From Coriobacteriia bacterium (lineage in GTDB: Bacteria > Actinomycetota > Coriobacteriia > Anaerosomatales > JAAXUF01), in NCBI GenBank assembly GCA_013334745.1, contig JAAXWY010000015.1:1-46574 (forward strand): a DNA stretch of 46,574 nt. Reading direction: 5' to 3'. The position numbers and the translations under genes are program-made. Below the pieces are notes generated by a model. It was not told the DNA's origin, ran no database searches, and saw only the letters and a list, made by a program, of their open reading frames with translations. Positions 8,747 through 16,011 of the stretch are shown in pieces. Numbering within the stretch: position 1 is the first letter of the stretch; each line of letters begins with the position of its first letter.

Positions 8747-9024
8747 ATTCTTTCCTCCTTCACCAGGCTCGTGTACAGGAAAACGCGCGTGCTAGAAGCA
8801 CAAATCTAAAGTCCCGGACGACGGCAACAGGAAACACCTCCTTTGCGGTTCCGTCATTCCGGATCCGGGAGGAGTGGAGAAGACCTTGGCGTGTGGTGAC
8901 TTCTCTCCGCAGTGCGAGCGCACTGGGCTCAGATGTCTCGTGCCACGATCGGGTCTTCGTGCCGGCTCCAACCCGGTGGTTCATCAATCTAGGTGCTCCG
9001 CCTCCTGAGTACGCCAGAAGGGGC

Positions 9025-9042
9025 TTGTAACAGAAGTTACAA
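9025..9042. promoter_or_regulatory. Rex- or CRP/FNR-like operator before the hydrogenase operon
   Basis: Perfect inverted repeat TTGTAAC-AGAA-GTTACAA, a 7-4-7 design of 18 bases. Rex operators (TTGTGAA-N4-TTCACAA) have the same geometry, and FNR sites have a related 5-4-5 form. It overlaps the expected start of transcription of a possible TTGACG/TAGTTT promoter on the minus strand, which would suit a repressor. A related imperfect copy lies at 11902-11917. Confidence 0.6.
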
Positions 9043-9046
9043 CGAC

Positions 9047-9075
9047 AAACTACTCTCTTGGCGACGCTCCGTCAA
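9047..9075 (-). promoter_or_regulatory. Possible sigma-70 promoter of the hydrogenase operon
   Basis: On the minus strand a TTGACG -35 box (9070-9075) is followed after 17 bases by TAGTTT (9047-9052), a weak -10 box. It would make a leader of about 290 bases before the small-subunit ATG, with the palindrome at 9025-9042 at the transcription start. Confidence 0.4.
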
Positions 9076-9177
9076 TACGATTTCACACGGTTTCTTCATA
9101 GTTCCCACTCAGGCTGCGCACATGCCGTGACCACTCGAAATGCTCTCTTTGCACTCCCATTTCGGACCGACATGCAA

Positions 9178-9216
9178 CGATCCCCGCACCGCGCTGCGCG
9201 CACGGTGCGGGGATCG
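9178..9216 (-). terminator. Hairpin terminator after the NHL protein gene
   Basis: Perfect 14-bp arms (CGATCCCCGCACCG / CGGTGCGGGGATCG) separated by 11 bases, 12 bases past the stop codon at 9228. The tract after it on the minus strand begins TTGCATG, so only a short U-run is available. Confidence 0.75.
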
Positions 9217-9227
9217 GTTACGGGTGC

Positions 9228-10742
9228 TTAAGCCTGGCTGTCGTCGCTCGGCGCCTGGGCCTTGCGCTTGGCAAACTTCTCGATGAAGCCCGGAGCGTCG
9301 AGTACCGGAATCTCCATGGTGCGCGCCAAACGACGATAGTCCGGCTGCTCGGTGCAGAACAGCCCCGCGCGCTGCGCCGCCGCGAGTATCGACGCGGTGT
9401 TCAAGTCGATCTCGTACTTCTCCATGAGCGCCTTGGCATCGGACTCGGAGTACTCGGTTATCTCGAACATGCTCTCAAAGTCCATGCTCTCGGTGCTGAG
9501 CTCCTGTATCGCAGCGAATTCGCTCTCAAGCGTGACCCACTGGCGGCGGCGATCGGGCATGAGGTCGACCTCACCGAGCTCGATCATGCGCTCCACGAAG
9601 TCGGCGGTGGCGAAGAAGCGACGCTTGCGGAAGAGGAGCAGCAGTGGCAGGAACAGGAACGGAAGGCAACACCAGGCGAGATTGGTCGGCGCTCCGATGA
9701 TCGGCAGCGCGGCAGCCTGCATCTCCCAGCCCCATACCTCGACCCGACCGTTGGCGCTATCGGTCACGAACAACTTGTTCTTGGTGCCGCGGGCGATTGC
9801 GCTCGGATAGCTGAATTGGCCGTCGAGTGCGCCTTGCTCGCCGAAGCTGACGATCTTCTTGCCGTCCTGCCCGGCCCAAATCGTGACGTAGTGGGCGAGG
9901 GTGTCGACGACCGCCATGCGGACGATGTCCTTGTCCTTGGGGTCATCTAGGAACCGCTCAAGGTCGACGACGCCTCGCGGGAGACCCTCCGTGATGATGA
10001 ATCGCTTGAACTTGCCGTCCAGCGTGAACACCTGCAGGCGACGGTTGTTGCTGTCGGACACGTAGAGTTCACCGTGACTGACCGCCAACCCGTTGGGGAA
10101 CTGGAAGACGTTCGGCGCCTTCGCCGGATCGGCGATGATGCCGAGGTTGCCCACCGACCGCTGGAACTTGCCATCCGGGCCGAAGATCAGAAGCCTGTGG
10201 CCCTTGAGCACCTCGGTCACATACATGGTTCCGTCGGGGGCGAACCCTATCGCGAGCGGTGCCCACTGATACGGCCCCTTGGGGCGCTCGGCCTTGGGGA
10301 GTTTGGGGTCGAACTCGCCAAGGTACTTTCCGTCGAGCGAGAACTTGAGGACCTTACGCTTTCCTCTGTCGGTGACGTAGAGGGTGTTGTCCTTGGGGTT
10401 CACGGCGGTGTACAGCGGATTCGCAGTCTGGCTCGCACCGAACGAGCTCAACTGCTTGCCCGCCTCATCGAACATGTTGATCGCCGGCCGTTGCGTATCG
10501 ACGACGTACACCTTGCCGTTCGCATACGCGATCCCGATGGGGCGCTGCAGGTGCTCGGTGCCCACTCCGCTGAAGGCGTACAGGAAGGTGGGAGCGTTGA
10601 TGAAACCGCCGCCCGTATCGGCCGTCAGGTCGAACGAGAGCTTCTTGGTCGACTTGTAGAAGAAGAAGTAGCCACCCAATAGCACCAGAATCAGCAGCAG
10701 GATGGCCGCAACTACAATCAGCCGGACGGTTCTCTTGGTCAC
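9228..10742 (-). CDS. Membrane-anchored NHL beta-propeller protein with cytoplasmic PIN-like tail
   Basis: 504 residues from GTG 10742, preceded by AAGGAG. Residues 7-28 form a signal-anchor helix. Residues about 50-350 hold NHL-type repeats (PIGIAYANGKVYVVDTQRP, FPNGLAVSHGELYVSDSNNR, YPSAIARGTKNKLFVTDSAN), giving a six-bladed propeller outside the membrane. A second helix follows (about 365-385, CCLPFLFLPLLLLFRKRR). The tail, about 115 residues, looks like a PIN-domain relic: DAKALMEKYEIDLNTASILAAA, then LFCTEQPDYRRLA, with Asn where the usual metal-binding Asp would stand. NHL proteins often accompany multiheme cytochromes, but their role there is unclear. It follows the TPR gene by 47 bases. 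The PIN assignment is tentative. Confidence 0.8.
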   Translation of the reverse strand: MTKRTVRLIVVAAILLLILVLLGGYFFFYKSTKKLSFDLTADTGGGFINAPTFLYAFSGVGTEHLQRPIGIAYANGKVYVVDTQRPAINMFDEAGKQLSSFGASQTANPLYTAVNPKDNTLYVTDRGKRKVLKFSLDGKYLGEFDPKLPKAERPKGPYQWAPLAIGFAPDGTMYVTEVLKGHRLLIFGPDGKFQRSVGNLGIIADPAKAPNVFQFPNGLAVSHGELYVSDSNNRRLQVFTLDGKFKRFIITEGLPRGVVDLERFLDDPKDKDIVRMAVVDTLAHYVTIWAGQDGKKIVSFGEQGALDGQFSYPSAIARGTKNKLFVTDSANGRVEVWGWEMQAAALPIIGAPTNLAWCCLPFLFLPLLLLFRKRRFFATADFVERMIELGEVDLMPDRRRQWVTLESEFAAIQELSTESMDFESMFEITEYSESDAKALMEKYEIDLNTASILAAAQRAGLFCTEQPDYRRLARTMEIPVLDAPGFIEKFAKRKAQAPSDDSQA

Positions 10743-10789
10743 GTGCGCGCTCCTTGCGTACGCCGGTTCGGACTTCGTGTGGATTGCCG

Positions 10790-11800
10790 CTACTTCTGCT
10801 TGGACTTCAGCTTCTTGATCGCATCGGCGATGGCCGTATTGCCCGGATCGAGCTCCGAGGCGGCTTGGTACGCCTTGAGCGCTGCGGCCTTGTCGCCGGC
10901 CTTGAGCAACAGCTCGGCCTTGAGAGTCGCTGCTTCGAGGTTGATGGGATCCAGATTCGAAGCGATGGTCACCGACTCGATCGCGCCGTCCAGGTCACTT
11001 TCCGCCTTCGCCTTGGCCTCTTCGACGAGCTCGACAGGATTGCCGATCTTGGCAAGGAGGGCCTCCGGCTCGGGGGCGTCGGGCGTCAGCTGAGCAGACT
11101 TGCCCGCATAGTAGGAGGCGTTCACCAGGTCACCGGCCTCAAAATACAACTGGCCGAGAAAGTAGTTCGCTTGTGAGAAGTTGGGGTCGAACTGGAGCGC
11201 TATCTGAACGTTGCGCATCGCCTCGTCGTTCTGGTCGAGCTTATAGAGCGCGTGTGCGAGGTAGTAGTAGGTATCCGACGCATCATCCCGGATGCGCAGC
11301 GCGGACTTGAAATCGCCGACTGCCGCGTCGAAGTTCTTTGCGCCGAACTCGAGCAGGCCGAGCTGATAGAACGCTCGCTCACGGCGGTCGCTGACGTCGG
11401 CCAGTTCGGCGCCGGCGGTCAGGTCAATAACCTTCTGGTAGTACGTACGGGCCTCATCGGGACGGTTCTGGGATGCGGCGATGTAGCCGAGATCCATCAT
11501 CGCCCCGGTGTGCTCCGGCGAGATCTTGAGCGCAGCGTTGAACTGCTCGATGGCCTTCTGCGGCTGGTTGGCGGCCGCATAAGCCTCCCCCAGCCGTACT
11601 CGTAGACCTGCGTCGTTGGGGTTTCTCGATACCTGCTGCTTCATCGACCCGAGCAGCCTGAGCGCCGGGGTCGACTGCTCGGCGAGCTTGCGGTCCGTGT
11701 ACACGTTGTACCCGAACCATGCGCCGAGACCGAGAATAGCGACCACCAGCACGGCGATCGCCGTCCTGAGTGCGGTGTCAAACCCTCGCGGGTCAGCCAT
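10790..11800 (-). CDS. Membrane-anchored TPR-repeat protein
   Basis: 336 residues. An N-terminal helix (about 11-33, TAIAVLVVAILGLGAWFGYNV) anchors a domain made of TPR units: NAGLRVRLGEAYAAANQPQKAIEQF-type repeats at about 65-100, 100-135, 150-185, 185-215, 215-250 and 290-330. TPR domains bind other proteins; here the domain probably lies outside the membrane and may help assemble or hold the cytochromes encoded just upstream. It starts 145 bases after the stop of the 20-heme cytochrome, with an operator-like palindrome in that gap, and is followed by the NHL gene. So it may be both read through from the cytochrome operon and separately controlled. The partner proteins are inferred from position only. 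Confidence 0.85.
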   Translation of the reverse strand: MADPRGFDTALRTAIAVLVVAILGLGAWFGYNVYTDRKLAEQSTPALRLLGSMKQQVSRNPNDAGLRVRLGEAYAAANQPQKAIEQFNAALKISPEHTGAMMDLGYIAASQNRPDEARTYYQKVIDLTAGAELADVSDRRERAFYQLGLLEFGAKNFDAAVGDFKSALRIRDDASDTYYYLAHALYKLDQNDEAMRNVQIALQFDPNFSQANYFLGQLYFEAGDLVNASYYAGKSAQLTPDAPEPEALLAKIGNPVELVEEAKAKAESDLDGAIESVTIASNLDPINLEAATLKAELLLKAGDKAAALKAYQAASELDPGNTAIADAIKKLKSKQK

Positions 11801-11901
11801 GTGTCATGAACCCCTTACGTCTTAGTCGAGTCGAATCAGTACGTTACCGCCTGCCGGGGCGGGTCCGGACGCTACTCTCGGTTAGCAGATGCGGTGCCTA
11901 C

Positions 11902-11917
11902 TGTAACAACTGTCACC
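11902..11917. promoter_or_regulatory. Second TGTAAC-N4-GTYAC dyad, before the TPR/NHL genes
   Basis: TGTAAC-AACT-GTCACC lies 102-117 bases upstream of the TPR gene start. It matches the left half and part of the right half of the perfect dyad at 9025-9042, with the same 4-base centre, suggesting a shared redox regulator of the Rex or CRP/FNR type. Confidence 0.4.
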
Positions 11918-11945
11918 TTCGCGCGGTCATGACTCCACAAGAACT

Positions 11946-13565
11946 CTAGAAAGTCAGATCCGTGTGACAACGGAAACAGAGCGACGAACCTTTGTAAGGC
12001 GCGATCTGTACGCTGAAGGGATCGAGGGTACCGTGACAGCTGTAACACAGCCTCAGGTCATGGCCCTGCTGCGCTTCGAGCTTCTGTGCCGCAGCCGATG
12101 ACCCAAAGTCCGTGTGGCACTCGTAGCAGCGATACGGGTGGCCCTTCTTCTTCTTCACGTCAAAATGCACCGCGTGCTCGGCGAAACCCTTGTTCTTGAT
12201 AGCGGTGCCGGGCCTTTGCATCATCTCGACGTGGCAGCCCTTCATCCCCGGCCCACGTGCGCAGTTCTTCTGGATGAGCTCGGCGCTCTTGACCGAGCCG
12301 TGGTGACACGCCTGGCACTTGCCGCGATCACGATGACACACGTTGCAGTCACTGGCGGCCGTGCCCGCGGGCGGTCGGTGGTTTTCAATCCAGTTGGTGG
12401 GGTGTGGCACCGGGGTCTTGTGACAACGCTGACACGACGGGCCGTCGTGGCATGCGCCACACGCACCCTTCTTCTCCAAGAAGAGCTTGCCGTGCTTGCT
12501 CTGCCAACTGGCGTCACGGTGATCATCAGGGATGACCGGTTGGGGTGAGGCGTTTGGCGTCGTCCCACGGCCGTTATGACAATCGACGCAGAAATTCGGC
12601 TTGTGGCACATGCCGCAGTATTCGGCGTTCTTGTCGACCATCGCCTTGTGCTTGCCCTTCTTGAAGGCGGCGGTGTGGTTCTTGGGGACGAGATCGAATC
12701 CCTTGGGGTGGCACTTGCCACAGTCCTCGCCGGCAACGAGCCCCTGCCGGCTGTGCTTCAGACCGTGACAGCGGTAGCACGACAGCATGTCAGGCTTGAA
12801 CGAACCGCTTCCGCTGTGCCCAAACGACGGATGGCACACGTTGCACTTGTAGTTGCGCTGGAGATGAGCCGCGTGCGCGAAGATCAGTCTGCCGGGAGTT
12901 ATGGCGTCGAGGTCGGGGTGACAGTAGTTGCACTGCGCCATCGTGGTCGGCCCATCCGGGAACACCTTGATCGACGGCGGCTTGGGCTTATCCGTCAATA
13001 CGTTGGCGTACGCGTTGGGCATCTTGGGAATCCCAAGGCCCTTCTTCTCGTGACAGGCGTCGCAGTCCTCGGGCGCCTTGTGACACATCATGCAGCCATT
13101 CACGCCGAGCTCTCTGGATGCGTCGGCATGGGGCTTCCCGGCGTAGTCCTTGGTGTGGCTCTCGGGCCTGAGTTCGAAGGACTTCGTGTGACACTTCAGG
13201 CACTCTGAAGTAGCGAGTTCGCCCTGGGGACCATGCTGGACGCCGTGGCATGCGAAACAGACCTCCATAGGCACAGTCTCGGTACCGCTGGGGTTGTGCG
13301 GCATCCGTGAGTGACAGGCATCGCAGGAGACCATCAGGTGATTACCGTGGCTGAAGATCAGCCCGGGTTGATTCACGTCGCCCAAGTCGAGGTGACACGG
13401 GGCGCACTGAGTCTTGTCGACGGGCGCAGCTGTGTCGATCGGCGGTGTCGCCGGTATCTCAGGGGAAGCAGCGTAGGCTATTGCGGGCGCAACCATGAGG
13501 GCGGCCGCGAGAAGAAACGCGGCCACCCCCCATGTTGATCTTCTGATATGTGCGCTGCAGATCAC
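11946..13565 (-). CDS. Secreted multiheme c-type cytochrome, 19 CXXCH plus one CX8CH
   Basis: 539 residues from GTG 13565. Signal peptide at about 1-33 (AAFLLAAALMVAPAIAYAA). Nineteen CXXCH motifs are spread over the whole mature part (first CAPCH, last CFRCH), and one extra CARGPGMKGCH near residue 425 has eight residues between the cysteines, a spacing not canonical for heme attachment. Many additional His residues (for example HGNH, HAAHL, HAVHF) can serve as distal ligands. There is no membrane helix after the signal. It is the last gene of the cyt b-cytochrome operon, 21 bases after the 13-heme gene. The high heme density suggests long-range electron transfer outside the membrane. It belongs to the cytochrome c3/doubled-CXXCH type in a broad sense; the terminal acceptor is unknown. 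Confidence 0.88.
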   Translation of the reverse strand: MICSAHIRRSTWGVAAFLLAAALMVAPAIAYAASPEIPATPPIDTAAPVDKTQCAPCHLDLGDVNQPGLIFSHGNHLMVSCDACHSRMPHNPSGTETVPMEVCFACHGVQHGPQGELATSECLKCHTKSFELRPESHTKDYAGKPHADASRELGVNGCMMCHKAPEDCDACHEKKGLGIPKMPNAYANVLTDKPKPPSIKVFPDGPTTMAQCNYCHPDLDAITPGRLIFAHAAHLQRNYKCNVCHPSFGHSGSGSFKPDMLSCYRCHGLKHSRQGLVAGEDCGKCHPKGFDLVPKNHTAAFKKGKHKAMVDKNAEYCGMCHKPNFCVDCHNGRGTTPNASPQPVIPDDHRDASWQSKHGKLFLEKKGACGACHDGPSCQRCHKTPVPHPTNWIENHRPPAGTAASDCNVCHRDRGKCQACHHGSVKSAELIQKNCARGPGMKGCHVEMMQRPGTAIKNKGFAEHAVHFDVKKKKGHPYRCYECHTDFGSSAAAQKLEAQQGHDLRLCYSCHGTLDPFSVQIAPYKGSSLCFRCHTDLTF

Positions 13566-13586
13566 GCCGTGGTCAGGCTCCCTGAT

Positions 13587-14909
13587 CTAGCTGCTCTTCT
13601 TGTTGAAGATGCTATTGAAGAACTCGACGATCGGATTCGACTGCTGGGCCTCGATCTTGCGGTGAATGAGCTGGCCGGCGTCGGCGCCGAACTGCTCGGT
13701 CGAGCCCTTGTGGCAACCCTCTTGGCCGCAGGTAGTGCCGACGTTCTTGTCCGACACGCTCGAGGCCGGATCCGCCTTGGGGAGGATCTTGTGCTGCTCG
13801 TGGCACTCCCAGCACGCCGGCGCATCGGGTGCGCCCTCTTTGTAGGCACGACCGTGATAGTAGTCGTCATACGAAGCGTACTGCTCAGTGTGACACCTCG
13901 CGCAGACGCGCAGAGCGGATGCATGCATCCGGGACTTCGCCTCTTCGGTGTCGAGCGCGTAGATGAAGTGGCCGCCGTGACACGATCCGCAGGTGGCGGA
14001 CTTGTACTCGCCTTCGCGGATCTTCTCGGCGTGGATCGACTCGTTGTATTCCTTGACCGCGGCCTTGCTGCTGTCCTTGTCGGACGCCTGATGGCACGTA
14101 CCGCACGCGATACCAGCGTTTACATTCCACAGCTTGGTCGCGGACGGCTTGTCGTCGTAGCGATAGTCCGAGTGGCACTGCTGGCAGGTGATCTCACGGT
14201 GAACGGAGTCCTCGATGCCCGACACCTGGAAAGACTTCGCGATGCCGTTGTCCTGCTTGAGCAGGTTCGAGCTACCGTGGCAGGACTGACAGCCCTTGCC
14301 CGCGTCGTAGTCCCAGCCCTTGGCCGGTGTCCACACGACGCCCTTCTGGTCATGGCAGGTGGTGCAGTTTGGCTCCGTGTGGCACCGCATGCACTCGGTG
14401 TTGTTCTTCTTGTCACCGAGCTCGACGTGGCCCTTGCCGGCCCAGTCGGTGTTGTCCTTGGCGTACGGGCAGGTCATCTGCCACCTCGGCGTAACATGGC
14501 AGGCTTCACACTCGCCCTTGGCGATCTCGCCCATGGAGCCGTGCCGCAGTCCGTGGCAGTCGAAACAACCCTTCATCGTGGGACGGGCCGTACCCGCCTG
14601 CTGATGAGGGAACTTGGTGTGGCAGGAGCTGCACTGCACGATGATGTGGTTACCGTGGGTGAACTTGATGGCCGCCGCGTAGTTCTTGGTGGCCGCGATG
14701 TTGCCGTGGCACAGACTCGTACAAACGGCCTCGTCTACCTGCGAGGAACCCAGTTGCTGCAACAGCTGCGCCGTGGCAGCGGCGTCAAGCGGCGCATTGG
14801 GATCCGCAGCCAGCGCGACGCCCGCCGACGCCACGACGGCGGAGAACGCGAGCGCGGCCGCCGCCAGTGCGATCAGCCTGCTGTAGCGCGTGTTGATCAT
14901 GCGAAGCAT
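13587..14909 (-). CDS. Secreted multiheme c-type cytochrome, 11 CXXCH plus CX3CH and CX4CH
   Basis: 440 residues, ATG 14909 preceded by GGGGAA. Signal peptide at about 1-35 (LIALAAAALAFSAVVASAGVALA). Eleven canonical CXXCH sites, plus CTSLCH near the N-terminus (three residues between cysteines) and CGQEGCH near the C-terminus (four), so up to 13 hemes. The C-terminal 120 residues closely resemble the end of the 7-heme protein at 14960-15985 (YYHGxAYKxGAPDAPACWxCH), a duplicated module. The protein finishes with a hydrophobic/basic tail, NPIVEFFNSIFNKKSS, that may bind the membrane or a partner. It lies third in the operon behind cytochrome b and the 7-heme gene. A role as electron carrier between the quinol-oxidising cytochrome b and the 20-heme protein is inferred. 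Confidence 0.88.
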   Translation of the reverse strand: MLRMINTRYSRLIALAAAALAFSAVVASAGVALAADPNAPLDAAATAQLLQQLGSSQVDEAVCTSLCHGNIAATKNYAAAIKFTHGNHIIVQCSSCHTKFPHQQAGTARPTMKGCFDCHGLRHGSMGEIAKGECEACHVTPRWQMTCPYAKDNTDWAGKGHVELGDKKNNTECMRCHTEPNCTTCHDQKGVVWTPAKGWDYDAGKGCQSCHGSSNLLKQDNGIAKSFQVSGIEDSVHREITCQQCHSDYRYDDKPSATKLWNVNAGIACGTCHQASDKDSSKAAVKEYNESIHAEKIREGEYKSATCGSCHGGHFIYALDTEEAKSRMHASALRVCARCHTEQYASYDDYYHGRAYKEGAPDAPACWECHEQHKILPKADPASSVSDKNVGTTCGQEGCHKGSTEQFGADAGQLIHRKIEAQQSNPIVEFFNSIFNKKSS

Positions 14910-14959
14910 CCGTGAGTTCCCCTTCTCCCCGTCGACGCCGGGACGGCACCGACCACTTG

Positions 14960-15985
14960 CTAGTCGCCCTTCTTGAACAGTTCCTTGAACGAGCCGAACG
15001 CAGAACCGACGGCCTCTTGTGCCGACTTGATCACCGAGTAGACGGGATTGGCATCCAGAACCGCCTGCTTGCCGTGAACCAGGTCGCGGTATCCGATGTA
15101 GCCATCACGCGGATCCGCGTGGCACTCGCGACAGGTTTCGATGACGCGATCCTCGTGCACGGTCGAATCGCGGTCTGACGCCGGAAGGACCCGGTGGGTG
15201 CCGTGGCAATCCCAGCACGCCGGGGCATCGGGTGCACCCATCTTGTATGCCGACCCATGGTAGTAGTCGTTGTAGCTCCCGGTGATCTTGGTGTGGCACT
15301 TGCCGCACATCTCGAGTCCGGAGAGATGCAGCGCATTGACCGCTTCGACATTGTTCGACGCCGGGATGCTGTGTCCTCCGTGGCAGTCGCCACACAATGG
15401 CTTGGGCATACCTGGGGCCGATGAATCAGGAGCGCCGACGGTAGCGGATGCATCGCCCGGCGTGCCGCTGGGCGAGTGCGCGCTGCTCGTGTAGTCAGCG
15501 TAGGAATTCGAGTGGCAGTTCTTGCATGCAGCCTTCGCAGTCGCCCGCCAGGCTTGTCCATCTTGAGTCACGTTCGCATGGGGAACCTTGTACGCGAAGT
15601 CGATGTGACACCCCGTGCACGGCACACCCTTGTGAGCCGACTGCTCGAGGATCTCGGTGTTCACATACAGGCTCACGGTCTGTCCGGACTGGACCCTGAC
15701 GAGGTCGACATCGCTGTGACAGACCGTACACCCGGACTTGCCCGCGGTCGGCAGCGTCCACGACAGGTCATACGTCGCCGATGCGGTGCGCGACGGTGTC
15801 GTGCGCGGCTCCGGAGTGATGGTCGTGGGCGGACTCACGACCACGCCAGCAGAGGTCGCCGGCACGGAGGCCTGCGTCGCGGGCGCACTCGAGGGGGTCA
15901 CGGTCGCCGTGCTCGCAAACGCCGAAGCCGACAGCACGAGAGCTGCTGTAAGCATTGCGACGACGACTGCGTGGCGCACGTTCAT
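14960..15985 (-). CDS. Secreted heptaheme c-type cytochrome
   Basis: 341 residues. Signal peptide at 1-24 (VVVAMLTAALVLSASAFA), then a Thr/Pro/Ser/Ala-rich stretch to about residue 70 that may span part of the wall. Seven CXXCH motifs follow (CTVCH, CTGCH, CKNCH, CGDCH, CGKCH, CWDCH, CRECH). The C-terminal module, with SYNDYYHG and GAPDAPACW, matches the end of the 13-heme protein, and both close with an NP[IV] motif and an amphipathic Lys-rich tail (here SAFGSFKELFKKGD). It starts 26 bases after the cytochrome b gene, so it is the best candidate to receive electrons directly from it. The CWxCH...LP context resembles cytochromes that work with membrane quinol oxidases; direct partnership is inferred. 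Confidence 0.88.
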   Translation of the reverse strand: MNVRHAVVVAMLTAALVLSASAFASTATVTPSSAPATQASVPATSAGVVVSPPTTITPEPRTTPSRTASATYDLSWTLPTAGKSGCTVCHSDVDLVRVQSGQTVSLYVNTEILEQSAHKGVPCTGCHIDFAYKVPHANVTQDGQAWRATAKAACKNCHSNSYADYTSSAHSPSGTPGDASATVGAPDSSAPGMPKPLCGDCHGGHSIPASNNVEAVNALHLSGLEMCGKCHTKITGSYNDYYHGSAYKMGAPDAPACWDCHGTHRVLPASDRDSTVHEDRVIETCRECHADPRDGYIGYRDLVHGKQAVLDANPVYSVIKSAQEAVGSAFGSFKELFKKGD

Positions 15986-16011
15986 TCAGGGCCTTTCGTT
16001 TGGCCTGCGGC

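Larger units (their letters stand above)
8747..9227. other. 480-base gene-free regulatory region upstream of the hydrogenase
   Basis: No convincing gene lies here. On the minus strand it holds a possible promoter (TTGACG at 9070-9075, TAGTTT at 9047-9052), a palindromic operator at 9025-9042, and a long potential 5' leader with nested inverted repeats (8879-8885 with 8952-8958; 8893-8896 with 8943-8946; 8911-8915 with 8920-8924). An extra Shine-Dalgarno-like AAAGGAGGTG occurs near 8840-8850 with only a tiny reading frame after it. At the right end is the terminator hairpin of the NHL gene (9178-9216). Confidence 0.6.

Noticed and set aside
7430-8809. 459-codon plus-strand frame opposite the hydrogenase small subunit
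   Set aside because: Antisense to a gene with clear Tat and cluster motifs; no ribosome site or family signal.
8760-8987. 75-codon minus-strand frame ending just before the hydrogenase ribosome site
   Set aside because: No family, poor composition and no start with a good ribosome site; more likely leader RNA.
13548-14915. 455-codon plus-strand frame opposite the 13-heme cytochrome
   Set aside because: Valine/Arg-rich shadow; the minus strand has a signal peptide and 11 CXXCH sites.
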